Assembly: GCF_016904885.1 (NCBI RefSeq)
Contig: NZ_JADWYI010000001.1
Location: 1,798,001 to 1,862,000 of the forward strand
DNA: 64,000 nt
Direction: 5' to 3'
From: Archangium primigenium
Lineage (GTDB): Bacteria; Myxococcota; Myxococcia; Myxococcales; Myxococcaceae
Shown: piece after piece, positions 1-9,557 of the stretch
Position numbering within the stretch: position 1 is the first letter of the stretch
Layout of the letters: the number at the start of each line of letters is the position of its first letter
Program-made: the position numbers and the translations under genes
The notes under the pieces: model-generated
The model's input: only the letters and a program-made list of their open reading frames with translations
Database searches by the model: none
What the model was told of the DNA's origin: nothing

Positions 1-2
1 GG

Positions 3-1355
3 GACCTCAAGCCGGAGAACCTGGTGCTGTGCACGGACCGCGACGGGACGCGGCGCGTGAAGATCCTCGACTTCGGCATGGCGGGGCCGCTCTCGGCGGG
101 CCTGTCCGACGCGGAAGTGGCCTCGGGCATGGTGGTGGGCAGCCCCGCCTACCTGGCGCCCGAGCTGTGGGTGCGCTCCGAGCCGGATGGCCGCGCCGAC
201 CTGTACGCGCTCGCGGTGCTGGGCTACCGGTTGCTCACGGGGCGGCTGCCCTTTGGCGGCGGGGGCCGCATGGGCGAGATGCTGCTCGTGCACGAGCCGA
301 CCGTGCCGATCGCCCCGCACCTCCTGGAGGAGCAGGTGCCGCCGGCGCTCTCCTCGGTGCTCTTGCAGGCCCTGTCGCTGCGTCCGGACGAGCGCTTCGC
401 GAGCGCCCGGGCCCTGCGCGCCGCGCTGCAGGAGGCGCTGCGGCGGCCGGCGTTCGGGTGCATGGCGCCCATGGCCTTCCAGGTGCGGGTGGAGGACGCG
501 CTCGGCCGGGGGCTGATGCCGGTGTTCGTCAACGACGTGAGCGCCGAGGGCCTGCGCATCGCGTGGGACGGGGCCCTGCCGCGCCTGGGCATGCGCCTGG
601 ACGTGGAGCTGTCGCTCAATGGCTGGGTGCTCGCGTGCGCCGCGGACGTGGTGCGGCTGCTGCCCACGGAGGAGGCGCGCACCTGGGGCGGCCGTCAGGG
701 CTTCATCCTGCACTTCTCCGAGCCGTCCGAGGACGTCCAGCGGCTCATCGCCCAGGCGCTCGCGCCGGCCCCGGTGGAGGCCGAGCCGGACACGGAGCTC
801 GCGCAGTTGCTCGCGCGCGCCACGGCGTGCAGCCAGGATCCGTATTCGCTGCTGGCCATCCACCCGCATGCGGACTTCGCCGAGGTGCTGCGGCGCGTGG
901 CCCAGGCCGAGCGGCGGCTGGAGCCCTTCCGCCAGCGCATCCTCCCGGAGACGCAGCGCCAGGCGCTCGAGGCCCTGCGCAACAAGCTGGAGCTGGCCCG
1001 GCGCACGCTGGGCGAGCCGGTGGCGCGGGCGCGCTTCGATGCGTCGCGGGGCAACTTCCGCGGGGTGGCGCAGTGCCTGGCCGCGGGGATGCCGCCCGCG
1101 TCGGTCAACCGCCTGCGCCAGGCCTTCCTCGCGGCGCGTCCCGAGGCGGAGGGCCGCGCGAGAGCGATCTTCGACAAGGGCATCCTCATGGAGGCGCAGA
1201 ACGCGCTGGACGGCGCGATGGAGCGCTACACGGAGGCGCTGCGGATGGACCCGCTCAACGTCTCGCTGCACCGCTACTACCACGCGCTGGCGCGGCGGCT
1301 GCGGCAGTCCAGCGTCCGACTGCCGGCCGTGCAGTCGCAGGCCGCGGCGCACTGA
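3..1355 (+). CDS. Ser/Thr protein kinase with PilZ and TPR regions (5' partial)
   Basis: The gene enters from outside the window. The first visible residues are the kinase catalytic loop DLKPEN, followed by the DFG magnesium-binding motif (visible residue about 23) and an APE motif (about 52), so only the C-lobe of a Hanks-type kinase is present. Residues about 147-253 look like a PilZ domain: NDVSAEG fits the DxSxxG half of the c-di-GMP site, but the upstream RxxxR half reads RRPAF and is degenerate. The C-terminal part (about 270-440) is helical with one clear TPR-like unit near 393-433. There is no transmembrane segment in the visible part, so it is probably cytoplasmic. It lies 46 bases upstream of the sit-like toxin gene on the same strand and could be cotranscribed with it. 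Confidence 0.85.
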   Translation, partial: DLKPENLVLCTDRDGTRRVKILDFGMAGPLSAGLSDAEVASGMVVGSPAYLAPELWVRSEPDGRADLYALAVLGYRLLTGRLPFGGGGRMGEMLLVHEPTVPIAPHLLEEQVPPALSSVLLQALSLRPDERFASARALRAALQEALRRPAFGCMAPMAFQVRVEDALGRGLMPVFVNDVSAEGLRIAWDGALPRLGMRLDVELSLNGWVLACAADVVRLLPTEEARTWGGRQGFILHFSEPSEDVQRLIAQALAPAPVEAEPDTELAQLLARATACSQDPYSLLAIHPHADFAEVLRRVAQAERRLEPFRQRILPETQRQALEALRNKLELARRTLGEPVARARFDASRGNFRGVAQCLAAGMPPASVNRLRQAFLAARPEAEGRARAIFDKGILMEAQNALDGAMERYTEALRMDPLNVSLHRYYHALARRLRQSSVRLPAVQSQAAAH

Positions 1356-1401
1356 GCCCCCATTCTGGACAGCCGGGGCGCGTGGGCGGTAGACGCGCGC
1401 C

Positions 1402-2205
1402 ATGGCCACTCGCGCCCATTTATGGGGTCCGCTCGCCCTGAGCCTGCTGGGCACGGGGTGCCTCGGACATCGGGGACTTTCCGTCCAGACCACGGACTCG
1501 GCGACGAGCGTCTGCCTGCGCACTCCCGCCTGTGTCACACGCGCCCCGGGCGAGGAGGCCCTCCTTCCGTGGCTGTCGCGCACGGCGGAGGCGGCCCGCA
1601 CGGCGACCGCGGTGATGCGCCTGTTGGACGCGGCGCAACTGGCACGTGTCCAGGAACTCGTGGTCCAGTGCGCGAAACGGGCGAGTGACGCGGTCGACCA
1701 GTCGGACGACGTACTGCGCGGACGAAGCCCGGACCGGGAGGAGTGCCAGCGGGTGGTGCGCCGGGAGAACGGGCGTGACGTGACGCGCGCCATGGACCTG
1801 GGAAACAAGAAGCACGCGGCGGCGATGGACTGCCTCCGCCAGCAACTCGGGAAGTACTTTCCCGAGCACTTCAGCCTGGAGCCGCGCTACCAGAAGGACC
1901 TGGACACGGGCCGCTGGACGCGGCTCGACCCCGAGCAGGTAAAGGAGTGGGTGTTGCTCGGGATGACGGGGCGGCTCGTGGGCTCGCTGGCGCCCGACGT
2001 GGTGGTTCATGAGGCGGGCAATCCCAACAAGGTCCAGAGCGTGTACGACCTGAAGTTTCCCTGTCCGAAGGACAACCAGCCCCAGTGGGGTCGGTATGCG
2101 TCGACTCATCCCCACTTCCCCAAGAATCAAGGGCAGGTCTATCGGAAGGAGCTCTTGGAAGGACAGCCGTTGGTCCATCTCGTGACACCGAAAGGCAGCT
2201 ATTGA
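1402..2205 (+). CDS. SitA-like polymorphic toxin lipoprotein with PD-(D/E)xK-like nuclease C-terminus
   Basis: This 267-residue protein begins with a lipoprotein signal peptide ending in a lipobox at Cys20 (LLGTGC), so it should be anchored in a membrane. The C-terminal half is homologous to the product of 44545-45333 and carries PDVV (Asp199) followed by VYDLKFPC (Asp216, Lys218). That arrangement resembles the D...(D/E)xK catalytic core of VRR-NUC/PD-(D/E)xK nucleases. Myxococcus SitA toxins are lipoproteins with variable C-terminal toxin domains, passed between cells by outer membrane exchange and paired with SitI immunity proteins. Lipobox, nuclease-like tail and the coupled downstream DUF3396 gene all fit. 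No sitB-like gene is seen. Nuclease activity is inferred from the motif only. No convincing Shine-Dalgarno precedes the ATG. Confidence 0.7.
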   Translation: MATRAHLWGPLALSLLGTGCLGHRGLSVQTTDSATSVCLRTPACVTRAPGEEALLPWLSRTAEAARTATAVMRLLDAAQLARVQELVVQCAKRASDAVDQSDDVLRGRSPDREECQRVVRRENGRDVTRAMDLGNKKHAAAMDCLRQQLGKYFPEHFSLEPRYQKDLDTGRWTRLDPEQVKEWVLLGMTGRLVGSLAPDVVVHEAGNPNKVQSVYDLKFPCPKDNQPQWGRYASTHPHFPKNQGQVYRKELLEGQPLVHLVTPKGSY

Positions 2206-3115
2206 TGCCTACGCACTACCCTCATGTCCGTATCTTCAAGGTGAGAGATGCGCACGAACCCGAACTCATAGGGATTCGAGAGGGGCTGAGCATCACCTTC
2301 CACATGAAGCACCTTCACCGCGAGGTGGTGCTCGCCGTCTTGAAAGCCGTGGAGGTGTACCGTCAAGCGGTGAAGCCCGATGCGCTCGGTTGGTACGCGG
2401 AGCCCTTCATCGAGGACTGGAATCCCCTCGATGCCAAGGGACAGGCCATCATGTGGGGGCACATGTTGGAACACCCTGCCATGGGAATGTGGCTGAGCGA
2501 GCGTCCTGATTCCGTGACCGGGTATGACGTCCTCTACGAGGGGACCTTGTTCGAGGCCCACGCCGTAGATGAAACCAATGCGGTGTCCTTCCGCCTCCCC
2601 ACGGAGGTGCTGGAGGAGCATGGTCCCGAATGGGTGCGAGACCTGGCCCTTCGATTGGCTCGGGAGCTTCCCTATGCCTCCGGCTACGTGGGCCTCTGCT
2701 TCAACTTCCCCGAGAGCGTCGTGGGCTACACGGAGGCGCTCCGTACATTCGCCCTCCGCTACCCGGGTCTGGACATTCCCGATTTGCGTTTCGAGGCCTC
2801 GGTTCTGGGCTACCAAATCAAGGGCGTGCACTGGATGAACTTCCTCGGGCCCAACGTCCTCGGCCCCCTGGGCGGCGTGGAGGGACTGCGCGCCCGGCTG
2901 CACACGTCCGGGACGACCGTGGAGGCGCTGGAGGGCGGACGCGCCGTGGTGACCCTGGGCCCCTGGCCCGAGGCGGGGGACCTGGACGAGGGCCGGGACC
3001 TGCCCGCCTGGCGTGAGCTGGCGCGGGTGCTGGAGCCCTGGATGTACCAGCCGCGCGGGGCGTGGAGCGGCTTCAGTGAGGAGGACATGCGGCGCTGGGC
3101 GCGCCGCTTCCTCGA

Positions 3116-3119
<4 letters not shown>
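2205..3119 (+). CDS. DUF3396 (type VI immunity family) putative SitI-like immunity protein
   Basis: The 304-residue product is homologous to that of 43673-44548. Shared blocks include RLPTEVLEEHGP, LALRLARELP, RYPGLDI, a GPLGGVEGLRARL-like segment and the terminal DMRRWARRFLD. DUF3396 proteins are annotated as type VI or polymorphic-toxin immunity proteins and usually sit directly downstream of nuclease toxins. The ATG overlaps the upstream toxin stop by one base (TGATG), implying translational coupling, as expected if the immunity protein must be made with the toxin. There is no signal peptide, so it should act in the cytoplasm. The first two thirds have unusually low G+C for this genome, while the last 250 bases return to about 77%. 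The stop overlaps the convergent hybrid kinase gene by three bases. Confidence 0.75.
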
Positions 3120-4632
<1,513 letters not shown>

Positions 4633-4636
<4 letters not shown>

Positions 4637-5091
4637 CCCACGCTCCGGGGCGGGGGCAGCTCGTTGAGCACCAGCCAGTACATGCCGAGCTGCCGCACGG
4701 CCTCGAAGAAGGCGGTGACGTCCACGGGCTTGTGCACGAAGCTGTTGACGCCGAGCTGGTAGCTCTCCACCAGGTCGCGCTCCTCCTTCGAGGAGGTGAG
4801 GACCACCACGGGCAGGGTGCGCGTGCGCACGTGGGCCCGCAGGCGCCGCAGCACCTCCAGTCCATCCAGCCGGGGCAGGTGCAGGTCCAACAGCACGACC
4901 TGGGGCCGGATGTCCGGATCGCGCTCGGCGTGACGGCCCTGGACGAAGAGGTAGTCGAGCGCCTCGGCGCCATCGCGCACGACGACCACGGGGTTGTGCA
5001 TATTGCCGCGGCGCAGGGCGCGCAGGGTCAGCAGTTCGTCGTCGGGGTTGTCCTCGACGAGCAGGATGACACGTTGACTCACGTCGACCAT
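4633..5091 (-). CDS. Single-domain response regulator (Rcp1-like CheY family)
   Basis: This 152-residue protein is one receiver domain with acidic residues EDN near 13-15, phosphoacceptor Asp69 in VVLLDLHLP, the switch region VVVLTSS and the conserved lysine in FVHKPVD. The expanded loop after DYLFVQG and the overall length resemble the Rcp1 type of regulator that often partners PAS or phytochrome kinases. It lies 25 bases downstream of the PAS kinase and overlaps the hybrid kinase start by four bases, so it probably carries phosphate between the two. The ATG chosen (MVDVSQR) begins the domain; a longer open frame upstream would run back through the preceding kinase gene and is rejected. A weak GGAG lies about 12 bases upstream. 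Confidence 0.9.
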
Positions 5092-5116
5092 GGGTGGGGG
5101 GGCTCCATTGGGCGGC

Positions 5117-6697
5117 TCAGCGCGGGGGGGGGATCGCGCTGGGGGGGGGCTCGTGCAGCGTGAAATAGAAGGTGGCGCCCTGGTCGACCTGGCCCTCGCC
5201 CCAGACGCGTCCCCCATGGCGGCGGAGGATGCGTTGGACGGTGGCCAGGCCCACCCCGTTGCCCTCGAACTCCTGCTGGGTGTGCAGGCGCTGGAAGACA
5301 CCGAAGAGCTTGCCCTGGTACTCCATGTCGAAGCCGGCGCCGTTGTCCCGCACGAAGTAGACGCGCGAGGGGCCGGGCTCCGGCCGCACGCCAAAGTGGA
5401 TCTCCGCCTGGGGCCGCTCGCGGGTGAACTTCCAGGCGTTGCCCAGCAGGTTCTCCAGCACCGAGCGCAGCAGCCGGACATCTCCCCGGTCCACGAGCCC
5501 CTCCTGGAGGTGGAACGTCACCGCGCGCTCGGGCTGCCAGCGCTTGAGCTGCTCGGCGCACTGGCGCGCCAGGGTGGACACGTTGACCTCCGTCTCCTGG
5601 AACTCGGCGCGGTTGACGCGCGAGAGGGCGAGGATGCCGTCGATGAGGTCGGACATGCGCTGCGAGGCGGCGCGGATGCGCTTGAGGGAGTCCTGTCCCT
5701 CGCTCGGCAGCTGGTCGGCGCAGTCCTCGCTCAGCGCCAGCGTGAAGCTGGAGATGCTGCGCAGGGGCGCGCGCAGGTCATGGGCCACCGAGTAGGCGAA
5801 GGCCTCCAGCTCGCGGTTGGAGAACTCGAGCTGGGCGGTGCGCTCGGCGATCCGCCGCTCCAGGTCCTCGTTGAGCTGGATCACCCGCTGCTCGGCCTGC
5901 CGGCGCTGGGTGATGTCGGTGATCGTGCCCAGGGCGCCCGTGTAGTGGCCCGCCGCGTCGTACAGGGGGTTGGAGGAGATGATGGTCCAGAGCGTCCGCC
6001 CGCTCTTGTGTCGCAGGGCGAGCTCGTGCACGTCGGAGATGCCCTCGCGCCGCTTGCGGAAGTTGACGAGCACCTGGGCGCGGTGCTCCTCGGCGATGAA
6101 GTCGATGGCGTCGCGGCCCATCATCTCCTGCTCCGTGTAGCCGAGCAGCTGGGCCAGGTGGCGGTTGACGTAGGTGGTGTTGCCCTCGGGATCGATGGTC
6201 CAGATGCCTTCCTGGGCGGCCTCCACGATGAGGCGGAAGCGCTGCTCGGCCTCGCGCTGGCGGGCCTCGGCCTGGCGCTCGCGCGTGGTGTCGCGGATGA
6301 AGATCATCGCGCCGAGCAGCTCTCCCTCCGGGTTCTTCACCGGCTGACCGCTCACGTGCAGGTGCTGACCCTCGGGGTGCAAGTCCGACTGGACGAACAT
6401 GTCAGCCGCGTGGACCTCGCCCGCCAGGGCCCGCACGAGCGGCAGCCGCTCCAGATCGAAGGGCCGCTGCGTGATGGGGTCCGTGATGGTGAAGCGCGTG
6501 CGCCAGGTCTCCTGGCCCATGCGGGGCAGTCCGAAGAGCTGGAAGGCCCGGGCCGAGGGGCTGAAGTACACGATGGTGCCCGCGGCGTCCGCGATGATGA
6601 CCCCCTCGGAGAGGTTGTCGACGATGGCTCGGATGAGGGGCTGATGGGCCGCCTGGAAGAGGCCGGCGGCGAGCGCATCGGAGATGTCGGGGGCCAT
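5117..6697 (-). CDS. PAS-PAS sensor histidine kinase
   Basis: The 526-residue protein has two PAS/PAC modules (about 15-145 and 150-270), a short coiled-coil linker (270-298), a HisKA helix with His306 in SVAHDLRAPL, and a HATPase_c domain (about 400-515) with N box NLLGNAWKF, G1 DNGAGFD and G2 GNGVGLATV. This HisKA/HATPase flavour resembles bacteriophytochrome-type kinases, which commonly use Rcp-like regulators such as the gene just downstream. No membrane segments are visible, so the PAS domains should sense a cytoplasmic cue or bound cofactor that I cannot specify. I start at MAPDISD because translation from further upstream would only add about 47 Arg/Gly/Pro-rich residues lacking any domain. 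First gene of a three-gene phosphorelay operon. Confidence 0.9.
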   Translation of the reverse strand: MAPDISDALAAGLFQAAHQPLIRAIVDNLSEGVIIADAAGTIVYFSPSARAFQLFGLPRMGQETWRTRFTITDPITQRPFDLERLPLVRALAGEVHAADMFVQSDLHPEGQHLHVSGQPVKNPEGELLGAMIFIRDTTRERQAEARQREAEQRFRLIVEAAQEGIWTIDPEGNTTYVNRHLAQLLGYTEQEMMGRDAIDFIAEEHRAQVLVNFRKRREGISDVHELALRHKSGRTLWTIISSNPLYDAAGHYTGALGTITDITQRRQAEQRVIQLNEDLERRIAERTAQLEFSNRELEAFAYSVAHDLRAPLRSISSFTLALSEDCADQLPSEGQDSLKRIRAASQRMSDLIDGILALSRVNRAEFQETEVNVSTLARQCAEQLKRWQPERAVTFHLQEGLVDRGDVRLLRSVLENLLGNAWKFTRERPQAEIHFGVRPEPGPSRVYFVRDNGAGFDMEYQGKLFGVFQRLHTQQEFEGNGVGLATVQRILRRHGGRVWGEGQVDQGATFYFTLHEPPPSAIPPPR

Positions 6698-6852
6698 GTC
6701 ACCCAGCAATGCCGTATTTCCCGCCAGGGCGCCAACGCGCGTCCTCCGGGACGTGGGGCATTTTGCCCCGTGGGCGTGGGGGCGTCCGGAGGGTTCCCGG
6801 AGCGCGGGTCCATGGGGTATGGGTGGTTTGTACTCCAAACGGGCGGAAGACC
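6698..6852. promoter_or_regulatory. Divergent intergenic region between PAS kinase and antiporter
   Basis: These 155 bases separate the divergent starts of the PAS kinase operon and the antiporter and must hold both promoters. I could not find a convincing -35/-10 pair. A short inverted repeat (GGGGCA, loop TTT, TGCCCC) lies at 6755-6769. Confidence 0.4.
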
Positions 6853-8466
6853 ATGCATTTCGAACTGGCCTTCGTGCTGCTCTTCTCCATCGCGACAGCG
6901 GTGGCGATCGTGGCGCGCTACTTCAAGTTTCCCTACACGGTGGCCCTGGTGGTGGCGGGGTTGACGCTCGGCGCGGTGCACCTGTTCGAGCCGCCGCATC
7001 TGACCAAGGAGCTGCTCTTCGCCATCCTGCTGCCGGGCCTCATCTTCGAGGCGGCCTTCCACGTGGAGTTCCGCAAGTTCTGGAAGAACAAGATGGCCAT
7101 CCACGCGCTGGCCATTCCAGGCCTGGTGGCCTCGGGCGCCATCACCGCGCTCATCCTCTCGCCGGCGGTGGGCGGGTTCCACCTGGTGGAGGACTTCGAC
7201 CTCATCCACGCGTGCGTGTTCGCCGCGGTCATCGTGTCCACGGATCCCATCGCGGTGGTGGGCCTGTTCAAGGCGCTGGGCGTGCCCAAGCGCCTGGCCG
7301 TCCTCGTGGAGGGCGAGAGCCTGCTCAACGACGGCACCGCCGTGGTGCTCTTCACGCTCATCGTCGCGGTGGCCAACGGGGCCCAGTTCACCCTGGGCGG
7401 CGCCGCGTGGGACTTCATCCGCGTGGCGGGCATGGGTGGGCTCATCGGCTGCGGGATCGGCTACGGCATCTCCCAGATCATCAAGCGCATCGACGACGCC
7501 ATGGTGGAGATCACCCTCACGATGATCGCCGCCTATGGCTCGTTCGTGGTGGCCGAGCAGTTCCACTACTCGGGTGTGATCGCCACGGTGGCGGCCGGCA
7601 TGCTGTGTGGCAACGGCGTGGCGACCACGAGCATGAGCCCCACCACGCGCGTGGCGGTGGCGAGCTTCTGGGAGTACCTGGCGTTCGCGCTCAACTCGGT
7701 GGTCTTCCTGCTCATCGGCCTGGAGGTGCAGCTCGGCTCGCTCCTGGCGTCGTGGAAGCCCGTGCTGCTGGCCTACCTGGCGGTGCTCATCGGCCGCGCG
7801 GTGGTGGTCTACGGCGTGTCGGGCCTCTTGCGCTTCACCTCGGAGAAGATGCCCTGGCGCTGGAGCGCGGTCCTCACCTGGAGCGGCCTGCGCGGCGCCA
7901 TCTCCATGGTGCTCGTGCTCGGTCTGCCCAACGACTTCGCCCACCGCGAGCTGCTGGTGAACATGACGTTCGGCGTGGTGGTGCTCTCCATCATCGTCCA
8001 GGGGCTCACCATGGCGCCCCTGCTCAAGCGCCTGGGCATCACCGGGCTCAAGGACATCTACCAGGAGCAGTACGAGCTGGCGCGCGGCCGGGTGGGCGCG
8101 ATCCACGCGGCGCTGGTGGCCCTGGAGGGCATGCGCCGCACGCGGGACATCCCCGCGGACGTGCTGGAGCAGCTGGAGAAGGACTACCAGAAGAAGGCCA
8201 GCGAGGCGGAGAACGAGCTGTCCGCGCTCAAGCTGCAGACCAACCGCTTCCACGAGGAGGAGCACCAGGAGGCCCTGCGGCGCGTGCTCATCGTGGAGAA
8301 GGACTCGCTGCTCAAGTCCTACCAGCGCGGCGTCATCAGCCGGGAGGCCTTCGAGCACCTGGTGACCCAGCTGGACGAGCGCATCGCCCAGGCCAAGGAC
8401 GCCGAGGGCCACGTGCCCCTGGACGAGTCCTCGCCCGCCCTGCCCGCGGACCCGGTGGGCACCTGA
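6853..8466 (+). CDS. CPA1-family Na+/H+ antiporter (NhaP-type)
   Basis: The 537-residue inner-membrane protein has about twelve hydrophobic segments in residues 1-410 and a soluble C-terminal tail of about 125 residues that looks helical. The transport core is visible as STDPIAVV (Asp131-Pro132) followed by EGESLLNDGTA (Asn159-Asp160), the ND pair conserved in the CPA1 exchangers. It should exchange Na+ (or K+) for H+ to maintain cytoplasmic pH and sodium balance. The C-terminal tail may regulate transport, as in other NhaP and SOS1-like proteins. I start at MHFELAF because it begins the first membrane segment; earlier in-frame codons lie in the divergent promoter region. It appears monocistronic, with the DUF4105 gene convergent downstream. 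Confidence 0.9.
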   Translation: MHFELAFVLLFSIATAVAIVARYFKFPYTVALVVAGLTLGAVHLFEPPHLTKELLFAILLPGLIFEAAFHVEFRKFWKNKMAIHALAIPGLVASGAITALILSPAVGGFHLVEDFDLIHACVFAAVIVSTDPIAVVGLFKALGVPKRLAVLVEGESLLNDGTAVVLFTLIVAVANGAQFTLGGAAWDFIRVAGMGGLIGCGIGYGISQIIKRIDDAMVEITLTMIAAYGSFVVAEQFHYSGVIATVAAGMLCGNGVATTSMSPTTRVAVASFWEYLAFALNSVVFLLIGLEVQLGSLLASWKPVLLAYLAVLIGRAVVVYGVSGLLRFTSEKMPWRWSAVLTWSGLRGAISMVLVLGLPNDFAHRELLVNMTFGVVVLSIIVQGLTMAPLLKRLGITGLKDIYQEQYELARGRVGAIHAALVALEGMRRTRDIPADVLEQLEKDYQKKASEAENELSALKLQTNRFHEEEHQEALRRVLIVEKDSLLKSYQRGVISREAFEHLVTQLDERIAQAKDAEGHVPLDESSPALPADPVGT

Positions 8467-8482
8467 CGCACCCGGCCCGGGC

Positions 8483-9496
8483 TCAGGGCTCCCCGGTGGC
8501 GCTCAGCGGCGCCGCGGGGCCCCGGCCGCGGATGCGCAGCGAGAAGTCGTCCCGGCCCTGGGCCTCGAGCGCCCGGGCGTTGATGCGGTGGCGCTCGCGC
8601 GTCTCGGCGAGCCCCACGTCGGTGTCGAGGAGCCCGAGCGCGAAGGCCAGCTCGTCCGAGTAGGCGGGCAAGAGGGTGCGCTGGTCGTACGGCACGTTCG
8701 TGGCGCTGACCTTCTCCAGGTGGCGCACCAGGTTGGTGGTGCAGTTGCTGGTGAGCGAGTGGTAGAACTCGGGCCGCTCCTGGAGCGCGTTCATCCGCCG
8801 CACCATGTCCAGGAAGAAGGCGGTGGTGCGCTCCGGGGTCGCGCGCACGGGGTAGAGGAAGACGTCGTCGCGCCGGTGGTTGCTGCGCAGCTGCACGAGG
8901 TCGCGCTCGTCACCCACCACGTAGATGAGCTCGTACTGGCGGAACAGGCCGCCGAGCACCGAGTACGTCTCGCCCCGCTCCCGGCGGATTTCCACGGAGA
9001 AGGCGAGGAAGCGATCCCCGGTGAACTCGAAGCTGACCATGGTGTGCGCCGCGCCCTCGAAGCCGGAGAAGGGCTCGACGATGTACCAGGCGCGCACCAG
9101 GTCCTTCGTGTCGTAGGTGGCGTCGTACCAGGCCGCGTCCCAGTCCGTGGTGCTCCGGTAGCGGAAGTCGCGCACGTCGTGGAAGGTGACGCGCGTGCCC
9201 TGCTCCTCGGCGCGGGGGGCCCGCACGAGGTCCGGCGCCCAATCCCGGGTGAGCGAGGGCTGGACGGTGTGCGTCCACGCGAGCACGCCCCCGCACAGCA
9301 CGGTGAGCACCCCGAGCGCCAGGGGCCGCGAGCGCCACGCGGCGAGCAGCACGGCGAGCACCAGCCCGGCGGCGGTGGCGATCCGCGCGCCGAGGGCCAT
9401 GCCGGGGTGGCCCCCGGTGAGGAGCACGGCGGCGGTGAGCCACGACAGCCCGAGGGCGAGGATCACGAATCGACTGGCGGCGCGGAGCAGGTGCAT
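8483..9496 (-). CDS. DUF4105 (Lnb N-terminal domain-like) membrane protein
   Basis: The 337-residue protein starts with three hydrophobic segments (about residues 10-30, 36-55, 60-76) and then a periplasmic-type domain. The segment around YHSLTSNCTTNLVRHL, with a conserved Cys, and the preceding FHDVRDFRYRSTTDWDAAWYDATYDTKDL block are typical of DUF4105, also called the Lnb N-terminal periplasmic domain. Such proteins are integral inner-membrane proteins of unknown enzymatic role; a cysteine-hydrolase-like fold has been suggested for the family. It converges with the antiporter and is 61 bases downstream of the M28 peptidase gene on the same strand. I assign the family but no reaction. Confidence 0.75.
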   Translation of the reverse strand: MHLLRAASRFVILALGLSWLTAAVLLTGGHPGMALGARIATAAGLVLAVLLAAWRSRPLALGVLTVLCGGVLAWTHTVQPSLTRDWAPDLVRAPRAEEQGTRVTFHDVRDFRYRSTTDWDAAWYDATYDTKDLVRAWYIVEPFSGFEGAAHTMVSFEFTGDRFLAFSVEIRRERGETYSVLGGLFRQYELIYVVGDERDLVQLRSNHRRDDVFLYPVRATPERTTAFFLDMVRRMNALQERPEFYHSLTSNCTTNLVRHLEKVSATNVPYDQRTLLPAYSDELAFALGLLDTDVGLAETRERHRINARALEAQGRDDFSLRIRGRGPAAPLSATGEP

Positions 9497-9557
9497 GGCG
9501 CGCGCGAGCCTACCCGCTCGCGCGCCCGTGCGCGCCCCCGCGGCCCGCCCCAGCGGC

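Noticed and set aside
6755-6769. GGGGCA-TTT-TGCCCC hairpin as a terminator or operator
   Set aside because: The six-base stem is short for this base composition and lies inside a divergent promoter region; I note it without a function.
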